In this document: positions 40,079 to 48,254 of the stretch, in pieces | How the letters are laid out: every line of letters starts with the position of its first letter | Numbering within the stretch: the first letter of the stretch is position 1 | Source of the DNA: Aeromonas veronii bv. veronii | Lineage (GTDB): Bacteria > Pseudomonadota > Gammaproteobacteria > Enterobacterales > Aeromonadaceae | NCBI RefSeq assembly: GCF_000820225.1 | Contig: NZ_CDDK01000010.1 | Span: 1-64,000 of the forward strand | Reading direction: 5' to 3' | Length of the DNA: 64,000 nucleotides | Notes under the pieces: model-generated | What the model was told of the DNA's origin: nothing | The model's input: the letters and a program-made list of their open reading frames with translations, nothing else | Databases searched by the model: none | Translations under genes and position numbers: made by a program

Positions 40079-42181
40079 CTAGACCCGGATGGCGTGATCC
40101 TTTAGCAGCCGGGCGGTGAGCTCAAGCTTCTCGTTGCGCTCGGCAGCCCGCTCGGGAACCGTGACGCCCCCCTGCTCATCGACCCGCTCCTGACCGAAGG
40201 CATCGTCGATAGCCTGCGCCATGGCGGTGCGACCAGCAGCGAGCTCGGGATCGATCAGGCTCTCCTGCATCCGGATCCGGTTCTCGCTGGCCGCCAGCTG
40301 CAGTTCATCCAACTGGGTGGCGAGAGTGACAATCCGGTTATCGACCCGCTGGGCCAGTTCGAAGAGACGGTTTTCATTCCCTGCCGCCATCGCCAGTCCA
40401 TCTAGCTGCTCCCCTTTGCGCTGATCAAAGTTGCTTACCGCACGAGCAGCCAGCTCCAGTGCATACGCCTTGGTTGCCATGGCGTTGACTCCGCCCTCCC
40501 AACCGACATCTGACCCCACCCCCAGCGTCACGCCAAGGGTAGTATGAAACTTGGCTCCCTCCGGCCCGAAAGCCGCAGTGGCACCGGCCGATGCACCGAC
40601 ACCCAGATTGGCGGAGGCGCGTACCTTGGCCGAAAGGCTATAGGCATCCGCATACTGACTCTTGAGCAGATTGAGCTGGGCACTCCCCTCTGCTTTCATA
40701 CCAGCAAAGGCCGAGGCGTTGGCCGTTACGCTGACCACTGGCCCATTGGGGGTCATGATAGCCGCTGCACCGGCCTCCAGCTTGGCATTGGCGACCACCT
40801 CGGCCGAGCCTGCCAGCTTGGCGTTAAGCAGGTTGCCGATAGTCCAGCTCCCCTCAACCGACAACCCCAGCCTGCTCACCAGCTCGGCACTGGCCCCGAT
40901 GCGCAGCAGACTAAGGTCATGGGGCCCCGGTGTGTAACGCGATCCGTCGGTATCATTGACGATCTTGTTCACCGGATTGAACACCAATGAGCCCTCCGCC
41001 TTGCCAATCACCAGCTCGGCCTTGGCACTCGCCTTGTTCTCCTGGGTCAGAGCCACCTTGCCGGCAAACTCTCCTACCGGCGTGTCGCGACGCCCCTCCC
41101 ACTTGCCAATCTCGATCTTGGCGAAAGCCTCCACCAGCGCACTGGTACTGACCAGCCCGAGCCCGCCAAAGGCCTTGTGGCTCACGGGCTCACCCGGTTT
41201 CAGCTCCTTGCTGGCAGCAGAGAGAGAGCTCTTGAGCTCGGCCCGTACACCACTCTGATAGTGCTTGCCTGATGCGGCCTCTCCCTGCCAGAGCGCCTTC
41301 TCCTGCGCCTCGCGCTCAAGCCAGGGCTCATCCAGTCCATCCACAAGCGCGGTCAGCAGCTCGGTCCTGAGCAGGCCAATCTCCCCCTGCTTGCTCACCT
41401 GCTGCTGAATGCTGAGATCCAGAACCTCCTTGAGGTGGCCCAGCTCCAGTAGCTGACTGTGGGTCAACAGGATATCGCGACCATTCTCCTCGGCAGTGGC
41501 TTGGGGCTTGAGCTCACCCAGTGCGGGCAGAGCCTGACGCAAGGTCCCGCAAAACAGCTGCCACTCGTGGCTTTCTGCGACCTCTTCACGGGTCGGCACC
41601 CGCTCCAGCCGCCGCGCCATCATCCCCTCACTCACCCCGAACATCAGATCGAGTCCCCCTTGCAGCTCCTGCTTGAACAGGTCGTTGGCCCCCTCCTGTT
41701 GCAGGCGAGCCAACTCGCTGCACCACTGGCGGACCTGCTGGTTACTCTCGATAGGCTGATTGACCCTCCCCTGTTCGTTGCAGACCCACGCCAGCTGAAA
41801 TGAGGGAGGCTTGCCACCCTGTGCCAACGCCTGACGGCGGACAGCGATGTCATCGACCAGTTTTTGCAACACGGGATCCTGCTGACGGGAGCGGTTCTTG
41901 CCCGAGTCGATCCAGAACTGCAGCACCTGTTCGATCTTCGCCAACCCGGCCAGTGAAGGCGTTGGCTGGGCCTGGTAGTGCCGCACCGCCTGCTTGACTG
42001 CCTTGAGTTCCGGGCTCTGCCGATGGCCAATACCACGGCGGATCCCCCTATCGAACTCCCGGTTACCAGCATCCAGCAGCCGTAGTCTGGCGTTGCCAAG
42101 ACAAGCAGTAGCAGGTGGAGTGGCATCAGGGCTTGTCTGCTGATGACGGCTTACATCGATATCCGGGGAGGCAATTTTCAT
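40079..42181 (-). CDS. Candidate type III secretion effector, unknown activity
   Basis: The 700-residue protein has no signal peptide or convincing membrane helix. Its first 30 residues are rich in Ser, Thr, Pro and Gln (IDVSRHQQTSPDATPPATAC), as in type III secretion signals. Residues about 30-330 are helical and charged. Residues about 350-590 are rich in Ala, Gly and Val with alternating patterns (KAELVIGKAEGSLVF, AEVVANAKLEAGAAA, LGVGASAGATAAFG), perhaps beta-rich or membrane-active. The C-terminus is helical. The gene is divergent from a CesT-like chaperone, and both have ExsA-like promoter elements. An ATG at 42229 would lie upstream of the predicted transcription start. I do not recognise the family. 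Secretion is inferred from context. Confidence 0.6.
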   Translation of the reverse strand: MKIASPDIDVSRHQQTSPDATPPATACLGNARLRLLDAGNREFDRGIRRGIGHRQSPELKAVKQAVRHYQAQPTPSLAGLAKIEQVLQFWIDSGKNRSRQQDPVLQKLVDDIAVRRQALAQGGKPPSFQLAWVCNEQGRVNQPIESNQQVRQWCSELARLQQEGANDLFKQELQGGLDLMFGVSEGMMARRLERVPTREEVAESHEWQLFCGTLRQALPALGELKPQATAEENGRDILLTHSQLLELGHLKEVLDLSIQQQVSKQGEIGLLRTELLTALVDGLDEPWLEREAQEKALWQGEAASGKHYQSGVRAELKSSLSAASKELKPGEPVSHKAFGGLGLVSTSALVEAFAKIEIGKWEGRRDTPVGEFAGKVALTQENKASAKAELVIGKAEGSLVFNPVNKIVNDTDGSRYTPGPHDLSLLRIGASAELVSRLGLSVEGSWTIGNLLNAKLAGSAEVVANAKLEAGAAAIMTPNGPVVSVTANASAFAGMKAEGSAQLNLLKSQYADAYSLSAKVRASANLGVGASAGATAAFGPEGAKFHTTLGVTLGVGSDVGWEGGVNAMATKAYALELAARAVSNFDQRKGEQLDGLAMAAGNENRLFELAQRVDNRIVTLATQLDELQLAASENRIRMQESLIDPELAAGRTAMAQAIDDAFGQERVDEQGGVTVPERAAERNEKLELTARLLKDHAIRV

Positions 42182-42217
42182 GGCAAGAAACCTGCGTTGA
42201 TGAGAGAGAAGATCCTC

Positions 42218-42268
42218 AGCGTACGCCACCCCCCCTTGTCACCCTGTCAGCGATGGTCCCGCTTTTTT
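42218..42268 (-). promoter_or_regulatory. Candidate ExsA-dependent promoter for the effector gene
   Basis: On the minus strand an A-run (AAAAAA) is followed by GAC and, after six bases, CTGACAG. This fits the ExsA element (A-rich, GnC, TGnnA). The -35-like CTGACA is separated by exactly 21 nt from TACGCT as the -10, the long spacer typical of ExsA promoters. The predicted transcript starts near 42211, about 30 bases before the ATG at 42181. Confidence 0.5.
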
Positions 42269-42348
42269 AGGATTCGGACTGACCCGTAAAAGATGTCTGT
42301 CAGCTCACAATTTCGGCACAATCATTCGCCCCGCCGACCAAAAACGCT

Positions 42349-42397
42349 AAAAAAATGACGACAAGTGATAAGCAGCCACCGATCAGCCGCATAGGGT
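42349..42397 (+). promoter_or_regulatory. Candidate ExsA-dependent promoter for the chaperone gene
   Basis: A seven-A run leads into TGAC, and six bases later GTGATA follows, fitting the A-rich, GnC, TGnnA layout of ExsA sites. GTGATA is separated by exactly 21 nt from TAGGGT as the -10. The predicted transcript starts near 42404, shortly before a ribosome binding site and the ATG at 42427. Confidence 0.5.
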
Positions 42398-42426
42398 GTC
42401 ACTCTCCCCCTGCCCGAGGTTTGGCC

Positions 42427-42834
42427 ATGTATCACGCTCTCATCACCGCCCTGTACACACAACTTGGACTTCCGCTTCCGGTGGCCGGACAGACAGCCAC
42501 CACCCTGACCATCAACGACGAACTGGTGCTGACGCTGGCAGAGGATGAGGACCATCTGGTGATCTATCTGCTGCTACCGGGCCACGCCATGCCCAACACG
42601 CCCCTGCTCAACCACCTTGGCGACGAGCCGGTGTTTCTGCTGGATCAGACCGAGCGGGGAGAGACCCTGATCTGGGCCCGCGAGTGGCTCGATCACCTGA
42701 CGGTCGACAGCTTGTTGGTACTGCTCGAGCGGGCCATCGAGCTGGCTGCCGAACTGCTGACCCACCAGCACGACCGGGAGCAATCGACACAGCCTCAGCA
42801 TCCCGCCTCCACAACCGCAACCATCAGGGTCTAG
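42427..42834 (+). CDS. CesT-like class I type III secretion chaperone
   Basis: The 135-residue acidic protein has the size and pattern of class I type III chaperones. An N-terminal helix (YHALITALYTQLGLPLPV) is followed by alternating beta strands (LTINDELVLTLAEDEDHLVIYLLLP). A final amphipathic helix (LLVLLERAIELAAELLTHQ) comes before a polar tail. Such chaperones bind the N-terminal region of one effector and keep it ready for secretion. GAGG lies seven bases before the ATG. The divergent large gene is the natural partner. Family assignment rests on pattern rather than a strict motif. Confidence 0.6.
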   Translation: MYHALITALYTQLGLPLPVAGQTATTLTINDELVLTLAEDEDHLVIYLLLPGHAMPNTPLLNHLGDEPVFLLDQTERGETLIWAREWLDHLTVDSLLVLLERAIELAAELLTHQHDREQSTQPQHPASTTATIRV

Positions 42835-42956
42835 CGCCCCCCCATTCTGGTCACTGCCCCGCAAAATCGAGATTTATCTTGTTCGGCATGGGTTTAGTCA
42901 TTGCGGCTCCATCGGTAATTGTTAGAATTTACCCCCTCTCTATAAAGAGGTAGAAC

Positions 42957-43376
42957 ATGCCTGCGTTGTTGCGCATGCTGGCCAATCTGGCTCTGGGAGG
43001 ATTCTTCCTCGCCTCCGCCGGGTTCAAGCTGGTCTCCCCCGCCCTGTTCATCGAGCAGATCGCGGCCTTCGGGCTGATCTGGCCGTCACTGATCCCGCCA
43101 GTGGCCTGGGGGCTGATTGCCCTTGAGCTCTGCGCAGGGCTTGCGGTCATCGCCAACCGGCGCTGGGGACTCTGGCTGGTGATCGGGCTGCTCGCCCTAT
43201 TTATTCCGGTGTTGGGCTATGGCGTTGCCATCGGGCTCGACATCTCTTGCGGCTGTCTGGGCAGGGCTGATCTCAGCTCGTTGCCGGAGGCCATTGTGCG
43301 GGATCTGCTGCTACTGACGCTTGCGGGCGCCCTGCTGCGAACTTCCCGCCCCGTTTTTCCCGTACTAAAGGAGTAG
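42957..43376 (+). CDS. MauE/DoxX-like redox-associated membrane protein
   Basis: The 139-residue protein has four hydrophobic segments. An N-terminal motif (LGGFFLASAGFKLVSPALF) is typical of DoxX/MauE proteins, and a CGCLG pair in the third loop (DISCGCLGRAD) resembles the cysteine pair seen in methylamine-utilisation MauE. Such proteins handle thiol or quinone redox chemistry in the inner membrane. AGAGG precedes the ATG. The gene is four bases upstream of a rhodanese lipoprotein gene, which suggests a joint role in periplasmic sulfur or thiol metabolism. Confidence 0.78.
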   Translation: MPALLRMLANLALGGFFLASAGFKLVSPALFIEQIAAFGLIWPSLIPPVAWGLIALELCAGLAVIANRRWGLWLVIGLLALFIPVLGYGVAIGLDISCGCLGRADLSSLPEAIVRDLLLLTLAGALLRTSRPVFPVLKE

Positions 43377-43380
43377 TGAC

Positions 43381-43908
43381 ATGATGACATTGCGATCCCG
43401 CACCCTGCTGGCCTCGCTGATCGCCGCCAGCTTTGCCCTTGCGGGCTGTGGCGATAACCAGTTCGAGCAGGAGGTGAAGCTGGAGCAGTCGGCTGTACAG
43501 CTGGCACAGGAGGCGCAGCAGGGGGGCTATCAGCTGCTGACCGTGGCCGAGCTGAAGACCCGGATGGACAAGGGTGAGGAGTTGGTGATCATCGACACCA
43601 TGCCCTATGAGGACTCCTACAAGAAAGAGCACATCCCGGGCGCCAAGAACTTTGTCTTCGTGAAGGAGGCCAAGTCCGGCGACAACTGGAGCGAGATTGT
43701 CGAGGGGAGCGGCACGGCGGAGCAGTTCCAGGCGCTGCTGGGTGAAGACAAGTCCCGCCCTGTGGTGATCTACTGCGGCTTCGTCAAGTGCGGCCGCAGC
43801 CACAACGCTGCCGCCTGGGCGGTGACTCAGGGCTATCAGCAGGTCTATCGGGTGCCGGGCGGCATCTTTGCCTGGAAAGGGGCCGGTTACCCCGTCTCTG
43901 CCGAGTAA
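43381..43908 (+). CDS. Rhodanese-domain lipoprotein
   Basis: The 175-residue protein has a lipoprotein signal (FALAGC, cysteine near residue 23), a polar linker and one rhodanese domain (about 50-172). The active-site loop holds Cys in VIYCGFVKCGRSHNAA, the expected cysteine-centred loop, and a second cysteine could form a disulfide. Rhodaneses carry sulfane sulfur; an exported, lipid-anchored form probably acts in the periplasm. AAGGAG lies eight bases before the ATG. It is cotranscribed with the MauE/DoxX gene. A terminator follows. Confidence 0.82.
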   Translation: MMTLRSRTLLASLIAASFALAGCGDNQFEQEVKLEQSAVQLAQEAQQGGYQLLTVAELKTRMDKGEELVIIDTMPYEDSYKKEHIPGAKNFVFVKEAKSGDNWSEIVEGSGTAEQFQALLGEDKSRPVVIYCGFVKCGRSHNAAAWAVTQGYQQVYRVPGGIFAWKGAGYPVSAE

Positions 43909-43940
43909 CCGCGTTTGCCCACAAGGCAACACAGCCGATA

Positions 43941-43972
43941 TGAAAGAAGCCCGCAACTGCGGGCTTCTTTCA
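43941..43972. terminator. Bidirectional terminator
   Basis: A perfect 14-bp stem (TGAAAGAAGCCCGC and complement) with loop AACT separates the rhodanese gene from the convergent cystine transporter gene. Confidence 0.82.
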
Positions 43973-43991
43973 TATTACGTGGCACTCAGGG

Positions 43992-45359
43992 TTAGCTGGC
44001 GGCCTGCGTCTGCACTGTCTCCACGTTGGCCAGCTGTTGCTTGCCCAGCAACCGCTTGGTGATCATCGCCGCCATGATGGAGCCGTTGACGTTGAGGGCG
44101 GTGCGGCCCATATCCACCAGCGGCTCGATGGCGATCATCACCCCCACCAGCGCGATGGGGAAGTTGAGGGTGGAGAGCACGATCAGCGCGGCGAAGGTGC
44201 CGCCACCGCCGACGCCAGCCACCCCGATGGAGCCCAGCGCAATCACCGGCAGCAGAGTCAGCAGGAACAGGGGATCAAACGGGTTGATACCGAGCATGGG
44301 AGCAATCATCGCCACCATCATGGCCGGATAGATGCCGGCGCAGCCGTTCTGGCCGAGGTTGGCACCGAACGAGGCGGCAAAGTTGGCGATGCTGGCGGGC
44401 ACCCCAAGACGCTGCTGGGTCTCGATACTGAGCGGGATGGAAGCCGCGCTGCTGCGGGAGACAAAAGCGAAGGTGAGCACGCCCCATACTTCCCGCAAAT
44501 AGTGCAGCGGGTTCTGGCCGATCAGCAGCAGGATCACCATGTGCACCGCAAACATCGCCAGAATGGCGACGTAGCAGACCAGAATAAAGCCGAGCAGGCT
44601 GAGGATCTCGCTCAGGGGATAGTGGGCTACCACCCGGGCGATCAGCGCCATCACCCCATAGGGGGTGAGCGCAATAACCACCCGCACCATCTTCATCACC
44701 CACAGTTGCAGGGTGTCGATGGCCACGGCGGCGCGAGCACCAGCCTGTGGATGCTCCGCCTTCAACTGCAGCAGGGCAACCCCCGCCAGCACGGTAAAGA
44801 TCACCACGCCGATCACCGAGAGGCTACGGCTACCCGCCATATCGGCGGCAAAGTTGGTGGGCACCAGCGAGAGCAGCAGGGCCGGCAGAGTCTGGGCACT
44901 GTCGATGGTGCTCATGCTCTGTTGCAGGGTGGCGCTGTCGCTACCGTGACTCAACAACCCGGCTGCGGTGAGACCGCTCAGGTGGGTAATGGTCATCCCC
45001 ACCACACCGGCGATCATCACCAACGTCAGCATGGAGCCGATCAGCACGGCGCTGATCTTGCCAAGGGACTGGGCCTGCTCCAGCTTGTTGATGGCGGAGA
45101 GGATGGAAGTGAACACCAGCGGCATCATCACCACCTTGAGCAGACTGACATAGCCACCGCCGATGATATTGACCCACTCCAGGGTCTGCTGGACGCCGGC
45201 ATCATCGGCGCCCCACCCCAATTGCAGCGCCAGCCCGAACAGGGCGCCAAGCAGCAGACCCGCAAGTACCTTGCGCGAGAGCGGCACAGTAGAGGGAATC
45301 CGGGTCAGGGCAAAACAGAGCAGACAGAAAACAAGCGATGCAATCAGGACAAACATCAT
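43992..45359 (-). CDS. tcyP: L-cystine:cation symporter TcyP
   Basis: The 455-residue inner-membrane protein belongs to the dicarboxylate/amino acid:cation symporter family. It has about eight to nine hydrophobic segments. Re-entrant-loop signatures include SRSSAASIPLSIETQQRLG and FGANLGQNGCAGIYPAMM, and the late segment is GSIGVAGVGGGGTFAALIVL. The overall pattern resembles E. coli TcyP (YdjN, 463 residues), which imports L-cystine, more than GltP or DctA. It stands alone, between convergent terminators and the monooxygenase-fold gene upstream. Substrate assignment is by resemblance. Confidence 0.85.
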   Translation of the reverse strand: MMFVLIASLVFCLLCFALTRIPSTVPLSRKVLAGLLLGALFGLALQLGWGADDAGVQQTLEWVNIIGGGYVSLLKVVMMPLVFTSILSAINKLEQAQSLGKISAVLIGSMLTLVMIAGVVGMTITHLSGLTAAGLLSHGSDSATLQQSMSTIDSAQTLPALLLSLVPTNFAADMAGSRSLSVIGVVIFTVLAGVALLQLKAEHPQAGARAAVAIDTLQLWVMKMVRVVIALTPYGVMALIARVVAHYPLSEILSLLGFILVCYVAILAMFAVHMVILLLIGQNPLHYLREVWGVLTFAFVSRSSAASIPLSIETQQRLGVPASIANFAASFGANLGQNGCAGIYPAMMVAMIAPMLGINPFDPLFLLTLLPVIALGSIGVAGVGGGGTFAALIVLSTLNFPIALVGVMIAIEPLVDMGRTALNVNGSIMAAMITKRLLGKQQLANVETVQTQAAS

Positions 45360-45508
45360 GAGTACCTGTAGTGGCCATCAGGCCGAAAGTGGATAGAAAC
45401 GAAGGGAAATGCGGGCTGGGCCGCAGAACAAAACGCCGGAATGCAGGAGAGTGCTGGCGTGAAAAAGCAGCGGATGCCCGAGGGGGCGTCCGCTGGCAAT
45501 CGGGGGAA

Positions 45509-45859
45509 TTACTTCTTTACGGGGGCGTCGTACTGTTCGGGTTCGTCGCTATAGACGCAGACATTCCACTTCGCAGCCAAACCATCTTCCGCCAGACAGT
45601 AACGCTCGAAGAAAGCCTTGATCTCCGCGCGCTGGCAGTGGGCTTCAAAGGCTGCCATATCTTGCCAAATCTCGTTGAACACGATGGGGAAGCTCTCCCC
45701 CTCGGCAAACGGGCTCGCGATGTGGCGGGTCACCCGATATTGCAGGCAGCCATCCTCACGCAGGGTGTTGGGCTCGAGCGCCTGCAGCACCTGAAACAGG
45801 GCCTGCTCCTGACCGGGTTTGGGCAGGAATTGGGCAATGCAGTAAACCTTCTTGGACAT
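45509..45859 (-). CDS. Antibiotic biosynthesis monooxygenase (ABM) fold protein
   Basis: The 116-residue protein is a single ABM/YgiN-type dimeric alpha-beta barrel: VYCIAQFLPKPGQEQALFQV, GCLQYRVTRH, and FNEIWQDMAAFEAHCQRAEI. Members act as quinol monooxygenases or remove reactive aldehydes; others have no known activity. AGGAGG lies close to the ATG. It follows panC by 24 bp on the same strand and may be carried on the panC message, although no metabolic link is evident. Confidence 0.82.
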   Translation of the reverse strand: MSKKVYCIAQFLPKPGQEQALFQVLQALEPNTLREDGCLQYRVTRHIASPFAEGESFPIVFNEIWQDMAAFEAHCQRAEIKAFFERYCLAEDGLAAKWNVCVYSDEPEQYDAPVKK

Positions 45860-45883
45860 GGGGTCCTCCTGGTTGTGGCGGGC

Positions 45884-46741
45884 TCAGGCTTGCTGCAGCG
45901 TGACCACTTGATTGTCGATAAGGCGGGCCTTGCCAAGATAAGCGGCCATCAGGATCACCAGCTGCGCGCTCTCGTCTGTGGCGGATTCGAGGGTGGCGGC
46001 ATCGACGATGTCGATGGCATCGGTACGAAAACCGGCGTTGTCGAGGCGTTGGCTGGCCTGCGCCACCAAGGAGGGCAGGTGGTGGTCACCCGCTTCGATC
46101 TGCTCGGCGATCCAGTTCATGGTGCGCGCCAGCTCGGGGGCAATGGCCCGCTCGGCGGCAGTCAGGTAGCCGTTGCGCGAAGAGAGTGCCAGCCCGTCTT
46201 CGGCCCGTACGGTGGGCACACCGACGATCTCGATGGGCATCGCCATGTCGGCCACCATCTTGCGAATGAGCGCCAGCTGCTGGTAATCCTTCTGGCCAAA
46301 GCAGGCCACATCCGGCTGTACCAGATTGAACAGCTTGGTGACGACGGTACTGACACCACGGAAGTGACCCGGGCGCAGCGCCCCCTCCAGCAGATTGGAG
46401 AGACCCGGCACCTCGACGAAGGTCTGGCTGGCCAGCCCCTGCGGATACATGATCTCCGGGGTCGGGGTGAACACCATATCGACCCCGGCCGCTTCCAGCG
46501 CAGCGCAATCCTGCTCCAGAGTGCGCGGGTAGTTGGCAAGATCCTCGGCCTTGTCGAACTGCATCGGGTTGACGAAGATGCTGACCACCACCTTCTCGGC
46601 GTGGCTGTGCGCCTCTTTCACCAGCGTCAGGTGGCCCTGATGCAGATTGCCCATGGTGGGCACGAATGCGATGGCACGCCCTTCACGGCGCCATTGGCTT
46701 ATCTGCTCACGCAGAACGACGGGATTATTTACGACCAACAT
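45884..46741 (-). CDS. panC: Pantothenate synthetase
   Basis: The 285-residue enzyme joins pantoate and beta-alanine with ATP to give pantothenate. It carries the nucleotidyltransferase motif [16 protein letters not shown] (HxGH), [26 protein letters not shown], and the KMSKS-like SSRNGYL. The start at 46741 has AGGTGA seven bases upstream and matches E. coli PanC's N-terminus; a longer reading from 46786 is not conserved. panB lies upstream with a 201-bp gap that holds a decayed copy of the panC start region. Confidence 0.95.
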   Translation of the reverse strand: MLVVNNPVVLREQISQWRREGRAIAFVPTMGNLHQGHLTLVKEAHSHAEKVVVSIFVNPMQFDKAEDLANYPRTLEQDCAALEAAGVDMVFTPTPEIMYPQGLASQTFVEVPGLSNLLEGALRPGHFRGVSTVVTKLFNLVQPDVACFGQKDYQQLALIRKMVADMAMPIEIVGVPTVRAEDGLALSSRNGYLTAAERAIAPELARTMNWIAEQIEAGDHHLPSLVAQASQRLDNAGFRTDAIDIVDAATLESATDESAQLVILMAAYLGKARLIDNQVVTLQQA

Positions 46742-46865
46742 CAGCAGTTCACCTTCCGATAAATCAAAAAGAGAGACGGGTTGCATCCACAGATAGCGCT
46801 CGGGCGGGATGGGGCACGAACATGGCTATCAGCAGTTCACCTTTAGATGAATCAATAAGATACGG
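46740..46865 (-). repeat. Duplicated panC start region, two degenerate copies
   Basis: The proximal copy (46740-46779) contains the panC ribosome binding site. The distal copy (46828-46865) repeats it with a few changes; both contain AAGGTGAACTGCTGAT on the minus strand. Just beyond, the distal copy opens a 19-codon ORF (46764-46823) whose first bases resemble panC codons 1-8. The similarity is direct; regulatory use is speculation. Confidence 0.6.
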
Positions 46866-46942
46866 ATTAGCTATACAGATTAACTGTGCAAGGCTGAGAA
46901 GCAGAGACGGGGGCCGCAGCCCCCATCATGCAACCGCCAGGA

Positions 46943-47737
46943 TCAGTTGAAGCAGTGCTCCGGGCCGGGGAAGCTCCCCTCGCTCACCTGCTGCACATAG
47001 AGGCGGATGGCGGCACGCACATCGCCGGTCTCGGCCAGGAAGTTCTTGGTGAACTTGGGCACATAGCCGGAGGTGACGCCAAAGGCATCGTGCATCACCA
47101 AAATCTGACCGTCGGTCGCGGGGCCGGCACCAATGCCGATCACCGGGATGCGCAGTGCCTTGGTGATGCGCTCGGCCAGCGCAGTGGGCACACACTCGAG
47201 CACCAGCAGCTGGATACCGGCCGCTTGCAGTTCGAGGGCCTGACGGTAGATCTCCTGGGCCTGAAACTCATCGCGCCCCTGCACCTTGAAGCCACCAAAG
47301 ACATGAACGGATTGCGGAGTGAGACCGAGGTGACCACACACCGGCACCCCGTTGCGGGTAAGGTGGCGGATGGAGTCACACAGCCAGTCGCCCCCTTCCA
47401 TCTTCACCATGCGGGCACCGGCCGCCATCAGGCGGGCAGCGTTCTGGTAAGTCTGCTCGGGGGTGGCGTAGCTCATGAACGGCATGTCGGCGACCACCAG
47501 TGCCTTGCTGGCACCGCGTGCCACACAGCGGGTGTGATAGACCATCTCATCCATGTTGACCGCCAGGGTATCCTGACCCCCTTGCAGCACCATGCCCAGC
47601 GAATCGCCGATGAGCAGCACGTGGGCCCCCTCGTCGTCGAACAGCTTGGCAAAGGTGGCATCATAGGCGGTGATGGCGGTGAACTTTTGACCCTCCTGCT
47701 TCATCTTCAGCAGGCTGGCGGTGGTGATCTTGCTCAT
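46943..47737 (-). CDS. panB: 3-methyl-2-oxobutanoate hydroxymethyltransferase
   Basis: The 264-residue enzyme makes ketopantoate from alpha-ketoisovalerate and methylene-tetrahydrofolate, the first step to pantothenate. It shows [15 protein letters not shown], the magnesium-binding ligand loop [23 protein letters not shown], and the late [19 protein letters not shown]. Its start overlaps the folK stop by four bases (ATGA). Folate (folK) and pantothenate genes share a unit here, which is sensible since PanB uses a folate one-carbon donor. Confidence 0.96.
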   Translation of the reverse strand: MSKITTASLLKMKQEGQKFTAITAYDATFAKLFDDEGAHVLLIGDSLGMVLQGGQDTLAVNMDEMVYHTRCVARGASKALVVADMPFMSYATPEQTYQNAARLMAAGARMVKMEGGDWLCDSIRHLTRNGVPVCGHLGLTPQSVHVFGGFKVQGRDEFQAQEIYRQALELQAAGIQLLVLECVPTALAERITKALRIPVIGIGAGPATDGQILVMHDAFGVTSGYVPKFTKNFLAETGDVRAAIRLYVQQVSEGSFPGPEHCFN

Positions 47738-48243
47738 AGAGGCTCCTGTACGTCTGCACGCGGGGCAATGATGGCCAAATCATTGTGCGGGCAGCGGGCA
47801 ACCAGTCGGGCGAGCGGGGTGCCGCAGGGCAGCACCAGAGCAGGCGCAATTTCGGCAAGGGGCAGCAGCACGAACTCCCGCTCCTTCATGCCGTAGTGGG
47901 GTACGATCAGGCGCTCATGGTTGATCACCTGATCCCCATAGAGCAGCAGATCGAGATCCAGAGTTCTCGGCCCCCACCGCTCATCTTTGCGCACACGTCC
48001 CTGTTCCAGCTCGATTTTTTGTAATTGATCCAGCAGCGCAAGGGGCGCGAGCCGGGTATTGAGCCGGGCCACGGCATTGACGTAGTCCGGCTGGTCAGCA
48101 GGCCCCATCGGGCGGCTGCTGTAAAACGACGAGGCCTCCACCAGCACAGATTCCGGCAACCTTGCCAAGGCGGCAACGGCGCGACGAGCCTGACCCAGCG
48201 GGTCAGACAGGTTGGAACCAATGGCGATGAAGACCTCGGTCAT
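47734..48243 (-). CDS. folK: HPPK, 6-hydroxymethyl-dihydropterin pyrophosphokinase
   Basis: The 169-residue enzyme transfers pyrophosphate from ATP to hydroxymethyl-dihydropterin in folate synthesis. It has the N-terminal [33 protein letters not shown], and the HPPK signature [16 protein letters not shown] start at the ATG at 48243, which aligns with E. coli FolK. A GTG at 48258, overlapping the pcnB stop, would add five residues. It is followed by panB with a four-base overlap. Confidence 0.94.
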   Translation of the reverse strand: MTEVFIAIGSNLSDPLGQARRAVAALARLPESVLVEASSFYSSRPMGPADQPDYVNAVARLNTRLAPLALLDQLQKIELEQGRVRKDERWGPRTLDLDLLLYGDQVINHERLIVPHYGMKEREFVLLPLAEIAPALVLPCGTPLARLVARCPHNDLAIIAPRADVQEPL

Positions 48244-48254
48244 CACGTCTGTTG

